From Thermohalobaculum sp963822985 (GTDB taxonomy: Bacteria; Pseudomonadota; Alphaproteobacteria; Rhodobacterales; Rhodobacteraceae): a DNA stretch of 64,000 bases. A program made the translations under genes and the position numbers. The stretch lies in NCBI GenBank assembly GCA_963822985.1, contig CAWGJU010000006.1, positions 744,001-808,000 on the forward strand. The letters run 5' to 3'. A model generated the notes under the pieces. The model made no database searches. It worked only from the letters and a program-made list of their open reading frames with translations, and had not been told where the DNA came from. Position 1 is the first letter of the stretch; each line of letters starts with the position of its first letter. Below are positions 6,689 to 17,343 of the stretch, piece after piece.

Positions 6689-8553
6689 GAGGGGCCACAC
6701 ACGATCGGGCTGTCATCATCGTCGGTGGCGGACATGCCGGGGCAGAGGCAGCACATGCCGTGGCGCGAATGGGTGGCGCCGCCATCCTGGTCACGCACCG
6801 CCGGGACCGGATTGGCGAGATGTCGTGCAACCCGGCCATCGGCGGACTCGGGAAGGGACATCTCGTCGCCGAGATCGACGCACTCGACGGCGTGATGGGC
6901 CGGGTTGCCGACCAGGCCGGGATCCAGTTTCGCCTGCTGAACCGAAGCAAGGGCCCAGCCGTTCGCGGTCCCCGCGCGCAATGCGACCGGGATCTCTACC
7001 GCGCTGCGATGCAGCACTGCCTGCGAGAGATGCCGACGCTCAGGATGGTCGAAGGCGAGGTTGTCGACCTCTTGATGCGAAGGGGCGAGGTCGAGGGCGT
7101 GCTCCTTGCCGACGGGTCGACCCTGTCGGGCGCTGCGGTCGTACTGACGACAGGTACGTTTCTTCGCGGCAGGATCTTTCGCGGCGAGGAGCGAGAGGAG
7201 GGTGGCCGGGTCGGTGATGCCCCCGCGATCCGTTTGGCCGAACGTATTCGCGATGCCGGCTTGCCGCTGGGAAGGCTGAAGACCGGAACGCCCCCACGCC
7301 TTGATGCGCGCTCGATCGCCTATGAGGGGCTTGCGCCTCAGAGCGGCGACGGAGAGCCGGTGATGTTCTCAACGCTGAGCTCTGGGCCGGTCGTGCCGCA
7401 AGTGAATTGCCACATAACGCACACGAATGCGCTGACGCACGAGATCATCGCGCGCGATCTGCACCGCTCGGCGGCCTTTTCCGGCGCCGTGGAGGGCATG
7501 GGTCCGCGATATTGCCCGTCCGTTGAGGACAAGGTCGCGCGGTTCCCAGAGCGGACTGCGCACCAGGTCTTTCTGGAGCCGGAGGGGCTGCACAGCGACC
7601 TGGTTTACCCCAACGGGATCTCGACCTCGTTGCCCCCCGAGGTTCAGGAGGCCATGGTGCACTCGATTGCCGGTCTGGAATCAGCCCGGATCGTGCGCCC
7701 GGGCTATGCCGTGGAGTACGATTTCGTGAACCCCCAGGCGCTCGATCGAACGCTCGGGTGTCGAGAGATTCCGGGCCTCTATCTTGCCGGCCAGATCAAC
7801 GGAACGACGGGCTACGAGGAAGCCGCGGCGCAAGGCCTGATTGCTGGGTTGAATGCCGCAGCGAGAGCGGCGGGGCGGCCAGCCGTCACAATCGATCGCG
7901 CCGACGGCTATCTGGGCGTGCTTGTAGATGATCTCGTCACCCAGGGCGTCCGCGAGCCTTATCGCATGTTCACCTCCCGCGCCGAATTCCGTCTTTATTT
8001 GCGTACCGACAATGCCGATCGCCGCCTCACGCCAAAGGGATTAGCCGTCGGGTGCGTCGGCGAGGCTCGCCAACACGCCTTCGAGCGAAAGATGGAGCGC
8101 CTCGAGGCGGCAGGCGATCGCCTGGGGAAGATGACCGTCTCGCCGGATGCCGCGGGGCGGAAAGGCATTCGCCTGACGAAGGATGGCGTGCCGCGCACGC
8201 CGCTCGATCTTCTCTGCGTCTCAGGGGTAGGCCTGTCGGATGTGCTCGAACTCTGGCCCGAGATCGGCGAGATCGATGGGAGGATCCTGGGAGAACTCGT
8301 CAACGACGCCCGATATGCGCCTTACGCTGATCGCCAGGCGCGCGATATCGCCGCGATGCGTCGAGAGCAGGCCAGGACGCTTCCCAGCGATCTGGACTAC
8401 TTGACGATGCCGGGGTTGTCCGCGGAACTCGCGCAAAAGCTCTCGGCGGTGAAACCGACTGACCTCGCGCAAGCCGGTCGGGTCGACGGGATGACCCCGG
8501 CGGCGCTGGCGCTGGTTCTCGCCCATACGCGCCGGAGCTCGGCGGCCGCGTGA
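6682..8553 (+). CDS. mnmG: tRNA uridine 5-carboxymethylaminomethyl modification enzyme MnmG (GidA)
   Basis: FAD enzyme partner of MnmE, 623 aa. Visible: the N-terminal dinucleotide loop IIVGGGHAGAEAAH near residue 12; the conserved SCNPAIGGLGKGHLVAEIDALDG; QFRLLNRSKGPAVRGPRAQCDR; the second signature GLYLAGQINGTTGYEEAAAQG; and the C-terminal MnmE-interacting helical domain ending in PAALALVLAHTRRSS. The GTG start at 6682 is nine bases after the mnmE stop and lies within a parS palindrome. The stop overlaps the rsmG start (GTGA). The frame is intact. Confidence 0.96.
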   Translation: MKRGATHDRAVIIVGGGHAGAEAAHAVARMGGAAILVTHRRDRIGEMSCNPAIGGLGKGHLVAEIDALDGVMGRVADQAGIQFRLLNRSKGPAVRGPRAQCDRDLYRAAMQHCLREMPTLRMVEGEVVDLLMRRGEVEGVLLADGSTLSGAAVVLTTGTFLRGRIFRGEEREEGGRVGDAPAIRLAERIRDAGLPLGRLKTGTPPRLDARSIAYEGLAPQSGDGEPVMFSTLSSGPVVPQVNCHITHTNALTHEIIARDLHRSAAFSGAVEGMGPRYCPSVEDKVARFPERTAHQVFLEPEGLHSDLVYPNGISTSLPPEVQEAMVHSIAGLESARIVRPGYAVEYDFVNPQALDRTLGCREIPGLYLAGQINGTTGYEEAAAQGLIAGLNAAARAAGRPAVTIDRADGYLGVLVDDLVTQGVREPYRMFTSRAEFRLYLRTDNADRRLTPKGLAVGCVGEARQHAFERKMERLEAAGDRLGKMTVSPDAAGRKGIRLTKDGVPRTPLDLLCVSGVGLSDVLELWPEIGEIDGRILGELVNDARYAPYADRQARDIAAMRREQARTLPSDLDYLTMPGLSAELAQKLSAVKPTDLAQAGRVDGMTPAALALVLAHTRRSSAAA

Positions 8554-9157
8554 AAGCATCGGGCGCGCTTGTTCCACGTGAAACGGTCCCGGCGCTCGAA
8601 GCGTATGCGGCTCTCCTGACAAAGTGGAACCGACGCCTGAACCTCCTGTCGCGGCACGACATCGACGATCTCTGGCATCGCCACATCTTCGACAGCGCGC
8701 AGCTTCTCGAGCTGGCGCCGCAGTCGGCCCGGTCATGGCTGGACCTCGGATCTGGCGCGGGCTTTCCGGCGCTCGTTTGCGCGACGATGGCGCGCGCCGC
8801 GCGTCGGCCACTGCGATTTATCCTGGTCGAGGCCGATGGCCGTAAGGCGGCCTTTCTGCGTGCAGCGGCGCTCGAGCTCGGACTCGAGCTCGACATTCTT
8901 CAGCGGCAAATCGAGGAGCTCGCACTGCATCCACAGGACGTAATCTCCGCCAGGGCGTTGGCTCCGCTTGAAAAGCTGCTCGGCTACGCCGCGCCGGTCT
9001 CCGGCCCTGGGACCGTCATGCTCTTTCCCAAGGGCCGGCACGCCGATTCCGAATTGACGCTGGCCCGCCGCACTTGGCATAGTCGCGTCGTGCGCTATCC
9101 CAGCCGCACCGATCCAGCCGCCATGATCCTCAGGCTCTCCGAGGTTAGCCGACGCCG

Positions 9158-9161
<4 letters not shown>
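8550..9161 (+). CDS. rsmG: 16S rRNA (guanine527-N7)-methyltransferase RsmG (GidB)
   Basis: SAM-dependent methylation of 16S rRNA G527. The 203-aa protein has LLTKWNRRLNLLSR, then the SAM motif WLDLGSGAGFPALV near residue 66. Next come LVEADGRKAAFLR and SARALAPLEKLL, and the C-terminal FPKGR. The GTG start overlaps the mnmG stop and the end overlaps parA by four bases, so mnmG-rsmG-parA-parB is one tight operon. Codons 8-12 (VPRET) are encoded by a parS site. Confidence 0.94.
8571..8584. promoter_or_regulatory. parS centromere site inside the rsmG coding region
   Basis: GTTCCACGTGAAAC, an exact match to the bacterial parS core, with a T before it as in the 16-bp consensus. It lies 22 bp into rsmG and is read in frame as Val-Pro-Arg-Glu-Thr. 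It is the second of two parS sites in the cluster, 0.6 kb upstream of parA. Confidence 0.92.
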
Positions 9162-9969
<808 letters not shown>

Positions 9970-9973
<4 letters not shown>

Positions 9974-10864
9974 GCGTCGGTCCGACACGCAAGCCCGAAC
10001 GGCGCCCGCTCGGGCGAGGCCTCTCGGCGCTGCTCGGCGATCCCGACCTGCTTGGCGAGGCCGATGCGGGACCGAAGCCGGCTGCGTCGACGATCGCCAT
10101 CGATCTGATAGCCCCCAATCCGAACCAGCCCCGGCAAAGTTTCCGCGACGGCCGACCTTGAGGACCTGGCCGGCTCCATCCGCGAGCACGGCGTCATCCA
10201 GCCGGTGGTTCTTCGGCCGAACCCCGAGAAACCGGGCAGCTACCAGATCGTCGCCGGCGAGCGGCGGTGGCGTGCCGCGCAACTGGCGGGCCTGCATGCC
10301 CTGCCGGCCATCGTCCGAGAGCTCGACGACCGGCAGATCCTCGAGCTCGCGATCATCGAGAACGTGCAGCGCGTCGATCTCGACCCGGTCGAAGAGGCGT
10401 ACGGCTACACGCAGCTGGTCGAGACCTTCGGCTACACGCAGGAGGAGCTTTCGCGCATCATCGGCAAGAGCCGCAGCCACCTTGCCAACACGATGCGCCT
10501 CCTCGCGCTCCCTGAGGCGGTCCTGTCGATGCTGCGGAACGGAGCGCTGACGGCCGGCCATGCGAGGGCGCTGATCACCGCCGCCGACCCCCTCGGATTG
10601 GCGCAGCAGGCGGTGGAGCGGGGGCTGACCGTGCGCCAGATCGAGGAACTCGCCCGCAAGATCCCCGGCCCGGAGCGGGCGAAGGGACAGCGTCGCGCAG
10701 CCGAGAAGGACGCAGACACGCGGGTGCTCGAGGGCGATCTCTCGGCCGCCATCGGCATGCGCGTCCAGATCGAGCATCGCTCGCCCGAGGGCGGCGGAGA
10801 GGTGCGGATCCGCTATCGCGACCTCGACGAGCTCGACCGACTGTGCCGGAAGCTGGGCGAGTAG
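9970..10864 (+). CDS. parB: Chromosome partitioning protein ParB (one-base insertion)
   Basis: CTP-dependent parS-binding clamp; about 297 aa once corrected. The first frame begins with the RPLGRGLSALLGD motif and reaches IDLIAPNPNQPRQSF. A stop then arises because TTTCCGCG at about 10141-10148 has one C too many. With one C removed, the reading continues ATADLEDLAGSIREHGVIQPV, then the ParB arginine patch GERRWRAAQLAG, the helix-turn-helix around LSRIIGKSRSHLANTMRLL, and a C-terminal dimerisation domain to 10864. It overlaps parA by four bases and ends 10 bp from the convergent holA. Confidence 0.93.
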
Positions 10865-10874
10865 CAGGCGGTCC

Positions 10875-11885
10875 TCAGCGGCCTTGCGTCTCCGCCATCA
10901 TCGCCAAGCGGAGCGCACAGCGCTCGACCAACGCAATCGCCGGCACACGCTCGGCCGAGCGTATGCGAGAATCGGCCTCGTAGAGCATGCGCGCCGCAAG
11001 CTCCAATTTACCGACCCGCCATCCCCGCGACTGCGCCAGCGCCACACCCTTGCGGCCGCCCCAGACGGGCATCCGGCCGCCCGAAACGCCGGCCGCCGCC
11101 ATCATCATCGCCCTGAAGTGCCGCTGCAGCCCCAGCAGCAGCGTGACGGCGGTCGCGCCGGAGGCCACGACGCGGCGCAGCGTCGGGCCGACCGCCTCGG
11201 CCCGACCGTTGGCGACGGCATCAACGAACGCGTCAACCTCGGCGTCGAGGCCGGCCGGGCTCAACAGCCTGATTTCATCGGACGTCAGCGGCGCCGCCGA
11301 GCCCAGCGAGTAGATCGCCACATTTTCCAGAAGCCGGTCGAAACAAATCCTGTCGAGCGATTGGCCAAGGGATGCAAGCAGCATCAACGCCTCGGCCTCC
11401 AGACCGGCGCGGAGCCCGAACTCTGCGAGCTGCGCCTTGATCTCCTCGGGCGTCGGGGCCTCGGCCGGGACCAGCAACGCAGCGAGATGCCGCGCGCTCG
11501 TGAACAGGCGCCGCAGCTCCGAGCCACCTTTGAGCGCGCCGGCACTGACGATGACGAAGGCATCGTCCGGCGTCGCCCCCAAAAGCACGTCGGCCAAGGT
11601 CGGCGCCAACGCGTCGGTCGCGCTCTCGACCAGCACCACTGCGCGCCCGGTGAAGAACCCGCGCGATCGCAGGGCCTCGTCGAGCGATGCGGGGTCGCGG
11701 CGGACGGCCGCGCCCTCCAGCCGGCTAAGCCGCAGCGGTTCCGCCTCCGCGCCGAGCACGGCGGCGACCAGCTCGCGGCGGCGGATCGCGACAAGCCCTT
11801 CGTCCGGGCCATGCAGCAGGACGCCGGCCACCGCCGGATTCGGCGCGCGGCAGAAGCGTGCCGCGTCGCCGCCCTCGAGCTTCAC
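10875..11885 (-). CDS. holA: DNA polymerase III delta subunit
   Basis: Clamp-loader delta subunit, 336 aa. It begins MKLEGGDAARFCRAPNPAVAGVLLHGPDEGLV, the GPDEG motif seen in alphaproteobacterial HolA proteins. It then has a degenerate AAA+ fold (AVVLVESATDAL) and a C-terminal helical collar region (LGLQRHFRAMMMAAAG and WRVGKLELAARMLYEADSRIRSA). The start overlaps the lptE stop (ATGA). It is the last gene of the leftward leuS-lptE-holA operon. Confidence 0.92.
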   Translation of the reverse strand: MKLEGGDAARFCRAPNPAVAGVLLHGPDEGLVAIRRRELVAAVLGAEAEPLRLSRLEGAAVRRDPASLDEALRSRGFFTGRAVVLVESATDALAPTLADVLLGATPDDAFVIVSAGALKGGSELRRLFTSARHLAALLVPAEAPTPEEIKAQLAEFGLRAGLEAEALMLLASLGQSLDRICFDRLLENVAIYSLGSAAPLTSDEIRLLSPAGLDAEVDAFVDAVANGRAEAVGPTLRRVVASGATAVTLLLGLQRHFRAMMMAAAGVSGGRMPVWGGRKGVALAQSRGWRVGKLELAARMLYEADSRIRSAERVPAIALVERCALRLAMMAETQGR

Positions 11886-12373
11886 GCTTCCAGCTCCTCC
11901 GCGCGCGCCATGATGCCGCGCGCGATCCGCTCGCCGATGTCCCTGGCCAGGCGGCGCTCGATCTCCTGCCGCGCCGCCCGCGTGCCGAAGAGCGAGCTCG
12001 TCGCATTGTAGCCCAACTCCGAATAGGCGACGTCGCTAATCAGCGGCGCAGGCGCGCCCGGACGCCAGAGCGACCATGTGGCGCGCGCGACCAGCGTGAT
12101 GCGCGTGACCGCCGCATCGCGCGTCACCGCGATCCCGCGCTCGGTCAGGGTCGAGGTGATGTTCAGCACGAAGTCCGGATCCTGCGGCGCCCCCAGCCGG
12201 TCCTCGAGGCTCTCCACAAGGTAATAGCCGAACCGGCCATCGACCGCGGGCAACGCGACCCGGTGGCAAATCTCTGTCGCGGCGGCGGTTTCGGCCAGCA
12301 TCGGCCGGAAGCACCCTCCCAGCAGCAGCACGCCCAGTCCCGCGATGGCGGCGCGCCGGTCAAATGACGACAT
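11882..12373 (-). CDS. lptE: LPS assembly lipoprotein LptE
   Basis: Outer-membrane lipoprotein that plugs LptD in LPS export, 163 aa. Signal sequence with lipobox LLLGGC (Cys 21), then the typical N-terminal stretch FRPMLAE. Family features are the GRFGYYLVESLEDRLG segment and the C-terminal ARQEIERRLARDIGERIARGIMA helix. Sequence identity in this family is low; the call rests on these elements plus the invariable leuS-lptE-holA order. It overlaps leuS by 14 bp and holA by 4 bp. Confidence 0.9.
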   Translation of the reverse strand: MSSFDRRAAIAGLGVLLLGGCFRPMLAETAAATEICHRVALPAVDGRFGYYLVESLEDRLGAPQDPDFVLNITSTLTERGIAVTRDAAVTRITLVARATWSLWRPGAPAPLISDVAYSELGYNATSSLFGTRAARQEIERRLARDIGERIARGIMARAEELEA

Positions 12374-14949
12374 TGACGATCCGCTCCGGGACGATGATGA
12401 CCTTCTTCGGCGCCCGCCCTTCCAGGATACGGGCGATGCCCGGCTCGGCCAGCGCCGCCTCCTCGACGGCCTCGCGCGCCGCGCCCTTCGGCATTTTGAT
12501 CTCGCCGCGTTTCTTTCCGTTCACCTGAATCGGCAGGAGCACGGTCTCGGACGCGAGCAGCGCCTCGTCCGCCTGCGGCCATGGCTCGTCGACCAGCATC
12601 GTCTGGTTGCCGAGCCGGGACCAGATCTCCTCGGCGAAATGCGGCACCAGCGGCGCCATCAGGCGCGCCAGAACGGCGAAGCCCTCGCGCCGGGCAAAGC
12701 CGATATCATCGCCCGCGCCCTCGGTGCGCCCGAGCGCATTGGCCAATTCGTGCAGCCGCGCGACGGCCTTGTTGAAGGTGAACCCCTCGATGCCCTCGGT
12801 CACGCCCAGGATCGCGGCATGCGTCGTCCGGCGCAGGGCCATGGCCTCGGGCCCGAAGGACTCCGGCGCCGGCACATCCGCCGGCGGCGCCTCGTCCAGC
12901 ATCCGCCAGACGCGCTGCAGAAAGCGCCACGCCCCCTCGACGCCGGCGGCGGTCCATTCCACGTCCCGCTCCGGCGGGCTGTCCGACAGCATGAACCAGC
13001 GCGCCGTGTCGGCGCCGTACTGGGCGATGATGTGCTCGGGATCGACGACATTGCGCTTCGACTTGGACATCTTGACGCTCGGCCCGATGGCGACCGTGGC
13101 GCCGGTCGCGCGCTCGCGCACGGTCCCGTCCTCGCCGCGCTCGACTTCCTCCGGCAGCAGCCAGACCTGGCGACCGGCCGCGTCGCGCTTCGAATAGGTC
13201 TCGTGCGTGACCATGCCTTGCGTGAAAAGCGCGTTGAACGGCTCCTCGGCGCTCGGCGGCAAATGCCCGGTGCGGCTCATCGCCCGGCAGAAAAAGCGCG
13301 AATAGAGCAGGTGCAGGATCGCGTGCTCGACGCCGCCGATGTACTGGTCGACATTCATCCAGTAGGCGACATCCTCCAGCACGGTCGGCGTCTCTGCCCG
13401 CGGCGACGTGAAGCGGGCGAAATACCAGGACAAATCGACGAAGGTGTCCATCGTGTCGGTCTCGCGCCGAGCGGGTCCCGCGCAGGCCGGGCACGGCACG
13501 TCGCGCCAGGCCGCGTGCCGGTCGAGCGGGTTGCCCGGCCGGTCAAAGCTGACGTCCTCCGGAAGCTGAACCGGCAACTGGTCGCGCGGTACCGGCACCG
13601 GGCCACAGCGCTCGCAATGGATGATGGGGATGGGACACCCCCAATAGCGCTGCCGAGAGATGCCCCAGTCGCGCAACCGGTAGTTAATCACCCCGTGACC
13701 GAAGCCCTCGCGCTCGGCCCGCTCGATCGCCGCATCGACCGCAGCCTCGCCGGTCATCACCTCCGCCCCGGCGACAGGCAGCAGATAGCGCACTGGTTCG
13801 GTCTTGGGCGGCACATAGGCCGCCGCGTCGACGGGCCGGCCGCCCTCCAGCGCCAGATAGACGTCGATGACGGGCAACTCGTATTTCCGCACGAAATCGA
13901 GGTCGCGCTGGTCGTGCGCCGGGCAGCCGAAGATGGCGCCCGTGCCGTACTCCATCAGCACGAAATTGGCGATCCAGACCGGCAGCTCCCAGCCGGGGTC
14001 CAGCGGATGCCGAACCGTGATTCCGGTCGCTACGCCGCGCTTCTCCGCCGTCTCGAGCGCCTCCTCCGAGGTGCCCAGCCGCCGGCATTCCGCGTTGAAC
14101 GCGGCGATGTCGGCGTCCTCGGCCTCCAACCGCCTGGCGAGCGGGTGATCGGGCGAGATCGCGACAAAGCTCGCGCCCATCAGCGTGTCGGGCCGCGTCG
14201 TATAGACCTCGATCCGCTCGAAGCCCTCCGGTGCGCCGATCGTCTCGAAGGCGACCTGCAGCCCGCGGCTCTTGCCGATCCAGTTCGCCTGCATCAGGCG
14301 CACCTTTTCCGGCCAGTCCGCCAGCCCGTCGATCGCCTCCAGCAGCTCCTCGGCCATCTGGCTGATCTGGAACACCCACTGGACCAATTCGCGGCGCTCG
14401 ACCGGTGCGCCCGAGCGCCAGCCCTTGCCCTCGATCACCTGCTCGTTGGCCAGCACCGTCTGGTCGACCGGATCCCAGTTCACGACCGAACTCCGCCGCG
14501 CGACGAAACCGGCGTCGAGCATGTCCAGGAACAGCGCCTGCTGCTGGTGCGAGTATTCGGTGTCGCAGGTCGCGAACTCGCGCTCCCAATCATAGCTCAG
14601 GCCCAGCGACCGCAGCTGCCGGCGCATGTTGGCTATGTTGTCATAGGTCCAGGCCTTTGGGTGGATGCCCCGCTCCATGGCGGCGTTCTCGGCCGCGAGC
14701 CCGAACGCATCCCAACCCATCGGGTGCAGCACGTTGAAGCCGCGCGCGCGCTTGTAGCGCGCCACCACGTCGCCCATGGTGTAGTTCCGCACATGCCCCA
14801 TGTGGATGCGCCCTGACGGATAAGGGAACATCTCGAGCACGTAGAACTTGGCGCGGGCCGCGTCGCTGACGGCACGGAATGCTCCGGCCGCCTCCCAGGC
14901 CGCCTGCCATCTTCGGTTCGATCTCGCGCGCTTCGTACCGCGACGCCAT
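12360..14949 (-). CDS. leuS: Leucyl-tRNA synthetase (one-base insertion near the start)
   Basis: Class I aminoacyl-tRNA synthetase, about 862 aa after correction. The main frame starts just upstream of the catalytic MFPYPSGRIHMGHVRNYT (HIGH-like HMGH). It has the CP1 editing domain, a Cys zinc site (RCGPVPV and PCPACAGP), MKMSKSKRN-type KMSKS (VKMSKSKRNVVDPEH), and the C-terminal VNGKKRGEIKMPKG. The first 13 residues, MASRYEAREIEPK, are in another frame from ATG 14949 (GGGAG six bases upstream). Dropping one A near 14912 joins them as EPKWQAAWEAAGAFR. The frame break is probably an assembly error. It is the first gene of leuS-lptE-holA. Confidence 0.95.
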
Positions 14950-15056
14950 CACCAACTCCCGACCGCCGATCCGCGCGCCGGAGGGCCGGCCGCGCCGGCT
15001 CTCTTACGGCGCCTGCCATCGCTGTTCAATCGGCCGTCAGCGAACCGCTGGCGGCG

Positions 15057-15612
15057 TCACCCGGTCGTCCCGCCCTCGAGTTCGGCGATTCGGATCTGGC
15101 GCGCCCGCGTCAGGATGGCGTCCTCCAGCTTCCGGGGCGTCTCGGGATCGACCGCCGCCGCCATCCAGGTGCCGCTCGCGTCGCGCACCTCGCGATAGAC
15201 GGCGACGCGCAGCGACGTCGCCGCCAAGGCCGGGCTCAGCATGTAGGCCGTGACCTTGAAGCGCTCGCCAGGCTGGTTCGGCGCCACGCCCCAGTCGGTC
15301 GCGATCACCCCGGTGAACGGGTCGGTCGAGGCCAGCGGCAGGAAGCTCAGCGTGTCGAGCGACGCTTGCCAGAGGAACTTGTTGACCGGCAGCGATCCGC
15401 CTCCGTCCTGCTTGCCGAGCCCGAATGCCTCGCCGCTGAAGAGATTGCCGATCGTCGCGCCGTCCTCGCCAAAGACGCTGCCATCGGTCGCTCGGCCCGG
15501 CGGGCCTTGCGGGATCGGCTCGGAAGTGTTCGCCGCCGCCGCACCCGGCGACGACCAGCGCCGGAAGCGCCATGAAGGCGACATACTTCCGCCCTGCTGC
15601 TCGATATCGCAT
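15057..15612 (-). CDS. DUF3576 lipoprotein (one-base insertion)
   Basis: Putative envelope lipoprotein of the alphaproteobacterial DUF3576 family, about 184 aa corrected. The start frame gives a signal peptide with lipobox LVVAGC. The frame then breaks within about 15525-15535, and the rest continues NTSEPIPQGPP, GSVFGEDG, PVNKFLWQASLDTLSFLPLASTDPFTGVIATDW, a run typical of the family. The molecular function is unknown. It lies upstream of leuS on the same strand, separated by 107 bp, as in many alphaproteobacteria. Confidence 0.85.
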
Positions 15613-15874
15613 CGGTCCGGTCCCATCGGGTCAGTTTCGGCGCCTTCATAGAGGGGCAAGGAAAAATGCGCAACGGCGCGGGATTGCCCGCTGTTGCAAA
15701 ACTGCACCGAAGGGGCCTTCCTCTCTCTCGCGCCGCTTACCCGGCGATTGACGCTGATACCGGCTTGATGAACAACGGCCGCTGCGGGGCAGGTAGCGCC
15801 CAGCGGCCATCCTGCGGGCACATGTCCGTGAGAGCGCAAATCAAACACACGTGTGACCACCTAAGAGGGACATC

Positions 15875-17154
15875 ATGAAGAAAGTACTCCTGGGCACCAG
15901 CGCCATCGCGCTCGCGAGTGCCTTCGCGACTACCGCTCAGGCCGTCGATTGGGAAGTCAAGGTTGGCGGCTATATGGAGCAGTATGCTGCATGGTCTTCG
16001 CCGGACGTCGACCGGCATCGTCAGCGACGACTATGACGGCATCGACTCCAAGCAGGACTCGGAAATCCACTTCCTGCCGTCGATCACGCTCGACAACGGC
16101 CTGAAGATCGGTGCCAACGTCCAGCTCGAGGGCTTCCAGGGCGGCGACCAGATCGACGAATCGTTCCTGTTCATCGACGGCTCGTTCGGCCGCGTGCTGC
16201 TCGGCTCCGAGAACTCGGCCGGCTACCTGATGCACTACGGCGCGCCTGACGTGACGTTCCTGAACGTCAACTCGGGCTCGCTGACGGCGTTCGTCCCGTT
16301 CTCCGGCTCCGTCGTTGGCCAGCGCATCGGCACTGCGGCGACATCGTCTCGCTGGCCGTCGGTGCCGATATCTTCCGCGGCACGCTCGGCGCGACCTATC
16401 TCGAGAACGGCCTCAACAACGACGCGCAGCGCTTCACCTACTTCACGCCGCGCTTCGCCGGCTTCCAGTTCGGCGTCTCCTATGCGCGCGACCCGCCCAG
16501 GACGACAACACGCCAGCTGAACCTGGACGTCCAGAATTCGCCGGACCTGAACAACATCACCGACTTCGGCGCGAACTACGTCAACTCGTTCGGTCCGATC
16601 GACATCGCGGTCTCCGGCCGGTACGGCATCGCCTTCCTCGCCAACGACATCTCGACGAGACGAACAGTTCGGCGACACGATCGACGCCTTTGGCGTATGC
16701 GGACAATCCGCAGGTCTGGTCGGCCGGCCTGAACCTCGGCCTCTACGGCTTCACGATCGGCGGCTCGGTCGCCGAGCAGAACAACTACAATCCGTCGGCA
16801 TTCAGGAGCGCTGACGGCACCAGCTACGACGCCGGCATCGCGTACGAGACCGGCCCCTGGGGCTTCTCGTTCACCTACTTCCACGGCGAGAACGGCGACG
16901 ACGAGAACTTCATCCCTGGCGTCTTCGCGCCCAACGAGACGCTGAAGCAGTATCTGCTCGGCATCAACTACGACCTTGCCAAGGGCGTGGCGCTCGTCCG
17001 GCTACGGCGCCTATGTCGACTTCGACGAGGACGTCGGCGACGGTGCGTGGGAAAATGCCGTCAATCCGGAGCGGGCACTGCAACCGCCTTCAACCCGGGC
17101 GGCGACGACGTCGACGGCTGGGTGGTCGGCACCGGCATCAAGGTCTCGTTCTGA
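15875..17154 (+). CDS. Outer-membrane porin (several one-base insertions)
   Basis: Gram-negative porin of the alphaproteobacterial type (Porin_4-like), about 425 aa. ATG 15875 has AGAGGGA upstream. A signal peptide (MKKVLLGTSAIALASAFATTAQA) leads into VDWEVKVGGYMEQY. Beta-strand segments then appear in all three frames: IVSDDYDGIDSKQDSEIHFLPS, GSFGRVLLGSENSAGYLMHYGAPDV (the GRVLLG constriction region), DIVSLAVGADIFRG, QFGVSYARD, LNLGLYGFTIGGSVAEQNNY, SGYGAYVDFDED and GWVVGTGIKVSF, ending with the C-terminal Phe typical of outer-membrane proteins. At least five frame changes are needed. The first, at 16003-16008, could be GACGTC for GACTC. A real pseudogene is possible, but the strands are intact on either side of each break. 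Confidence 0.82.
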
Positions 17155-17183
17155 TCCGAACGGATCTTCTGCCGACGACTTTC

Positions 17184-17214
17184 GCAGGGGGGCATTCGCC
17201 CCCCTGCTGCTTTG
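17184..17214 (+). terminator. Rho-independent terminator after the porin gene
   Basis: Perfect 10-bp stem GCAGGGGGGC (17184-17193) and GCCCCCCTGC (17198-17207) with an ATTC loop, followed by TGCTTT. It starts 30 bp after the porin stop. Confidence 0.85.
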
Positions 17215-17343
17215 AGGGCCAGGCTCGACCTCGGGTCGCGCCCAGGCGCTTCGCCCAGCGCCGATCCGGTGCCGGCGCAAGCCTTCCAATGAAAGCCGCC
17301 TCTGCTATACAGGCCGCCGTCCCGTCGCCAGGATAGCGAGCGA

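Noticed and set aside
12345..14816. Open frame of more than 800 codons on the plus strand opposite leuS
   Set aside because: High-GC antisense shadow. Its composition is Arg/His/Asp-rich with no recognisable motif, and leuS is certain on the other strand.
15846..15855. CACACGTGTG palindrome before the porin gene
   Set aside because: Short, and frequent by chance; it resembles but does not match parS (no GTTNC/GAAAC flanks).
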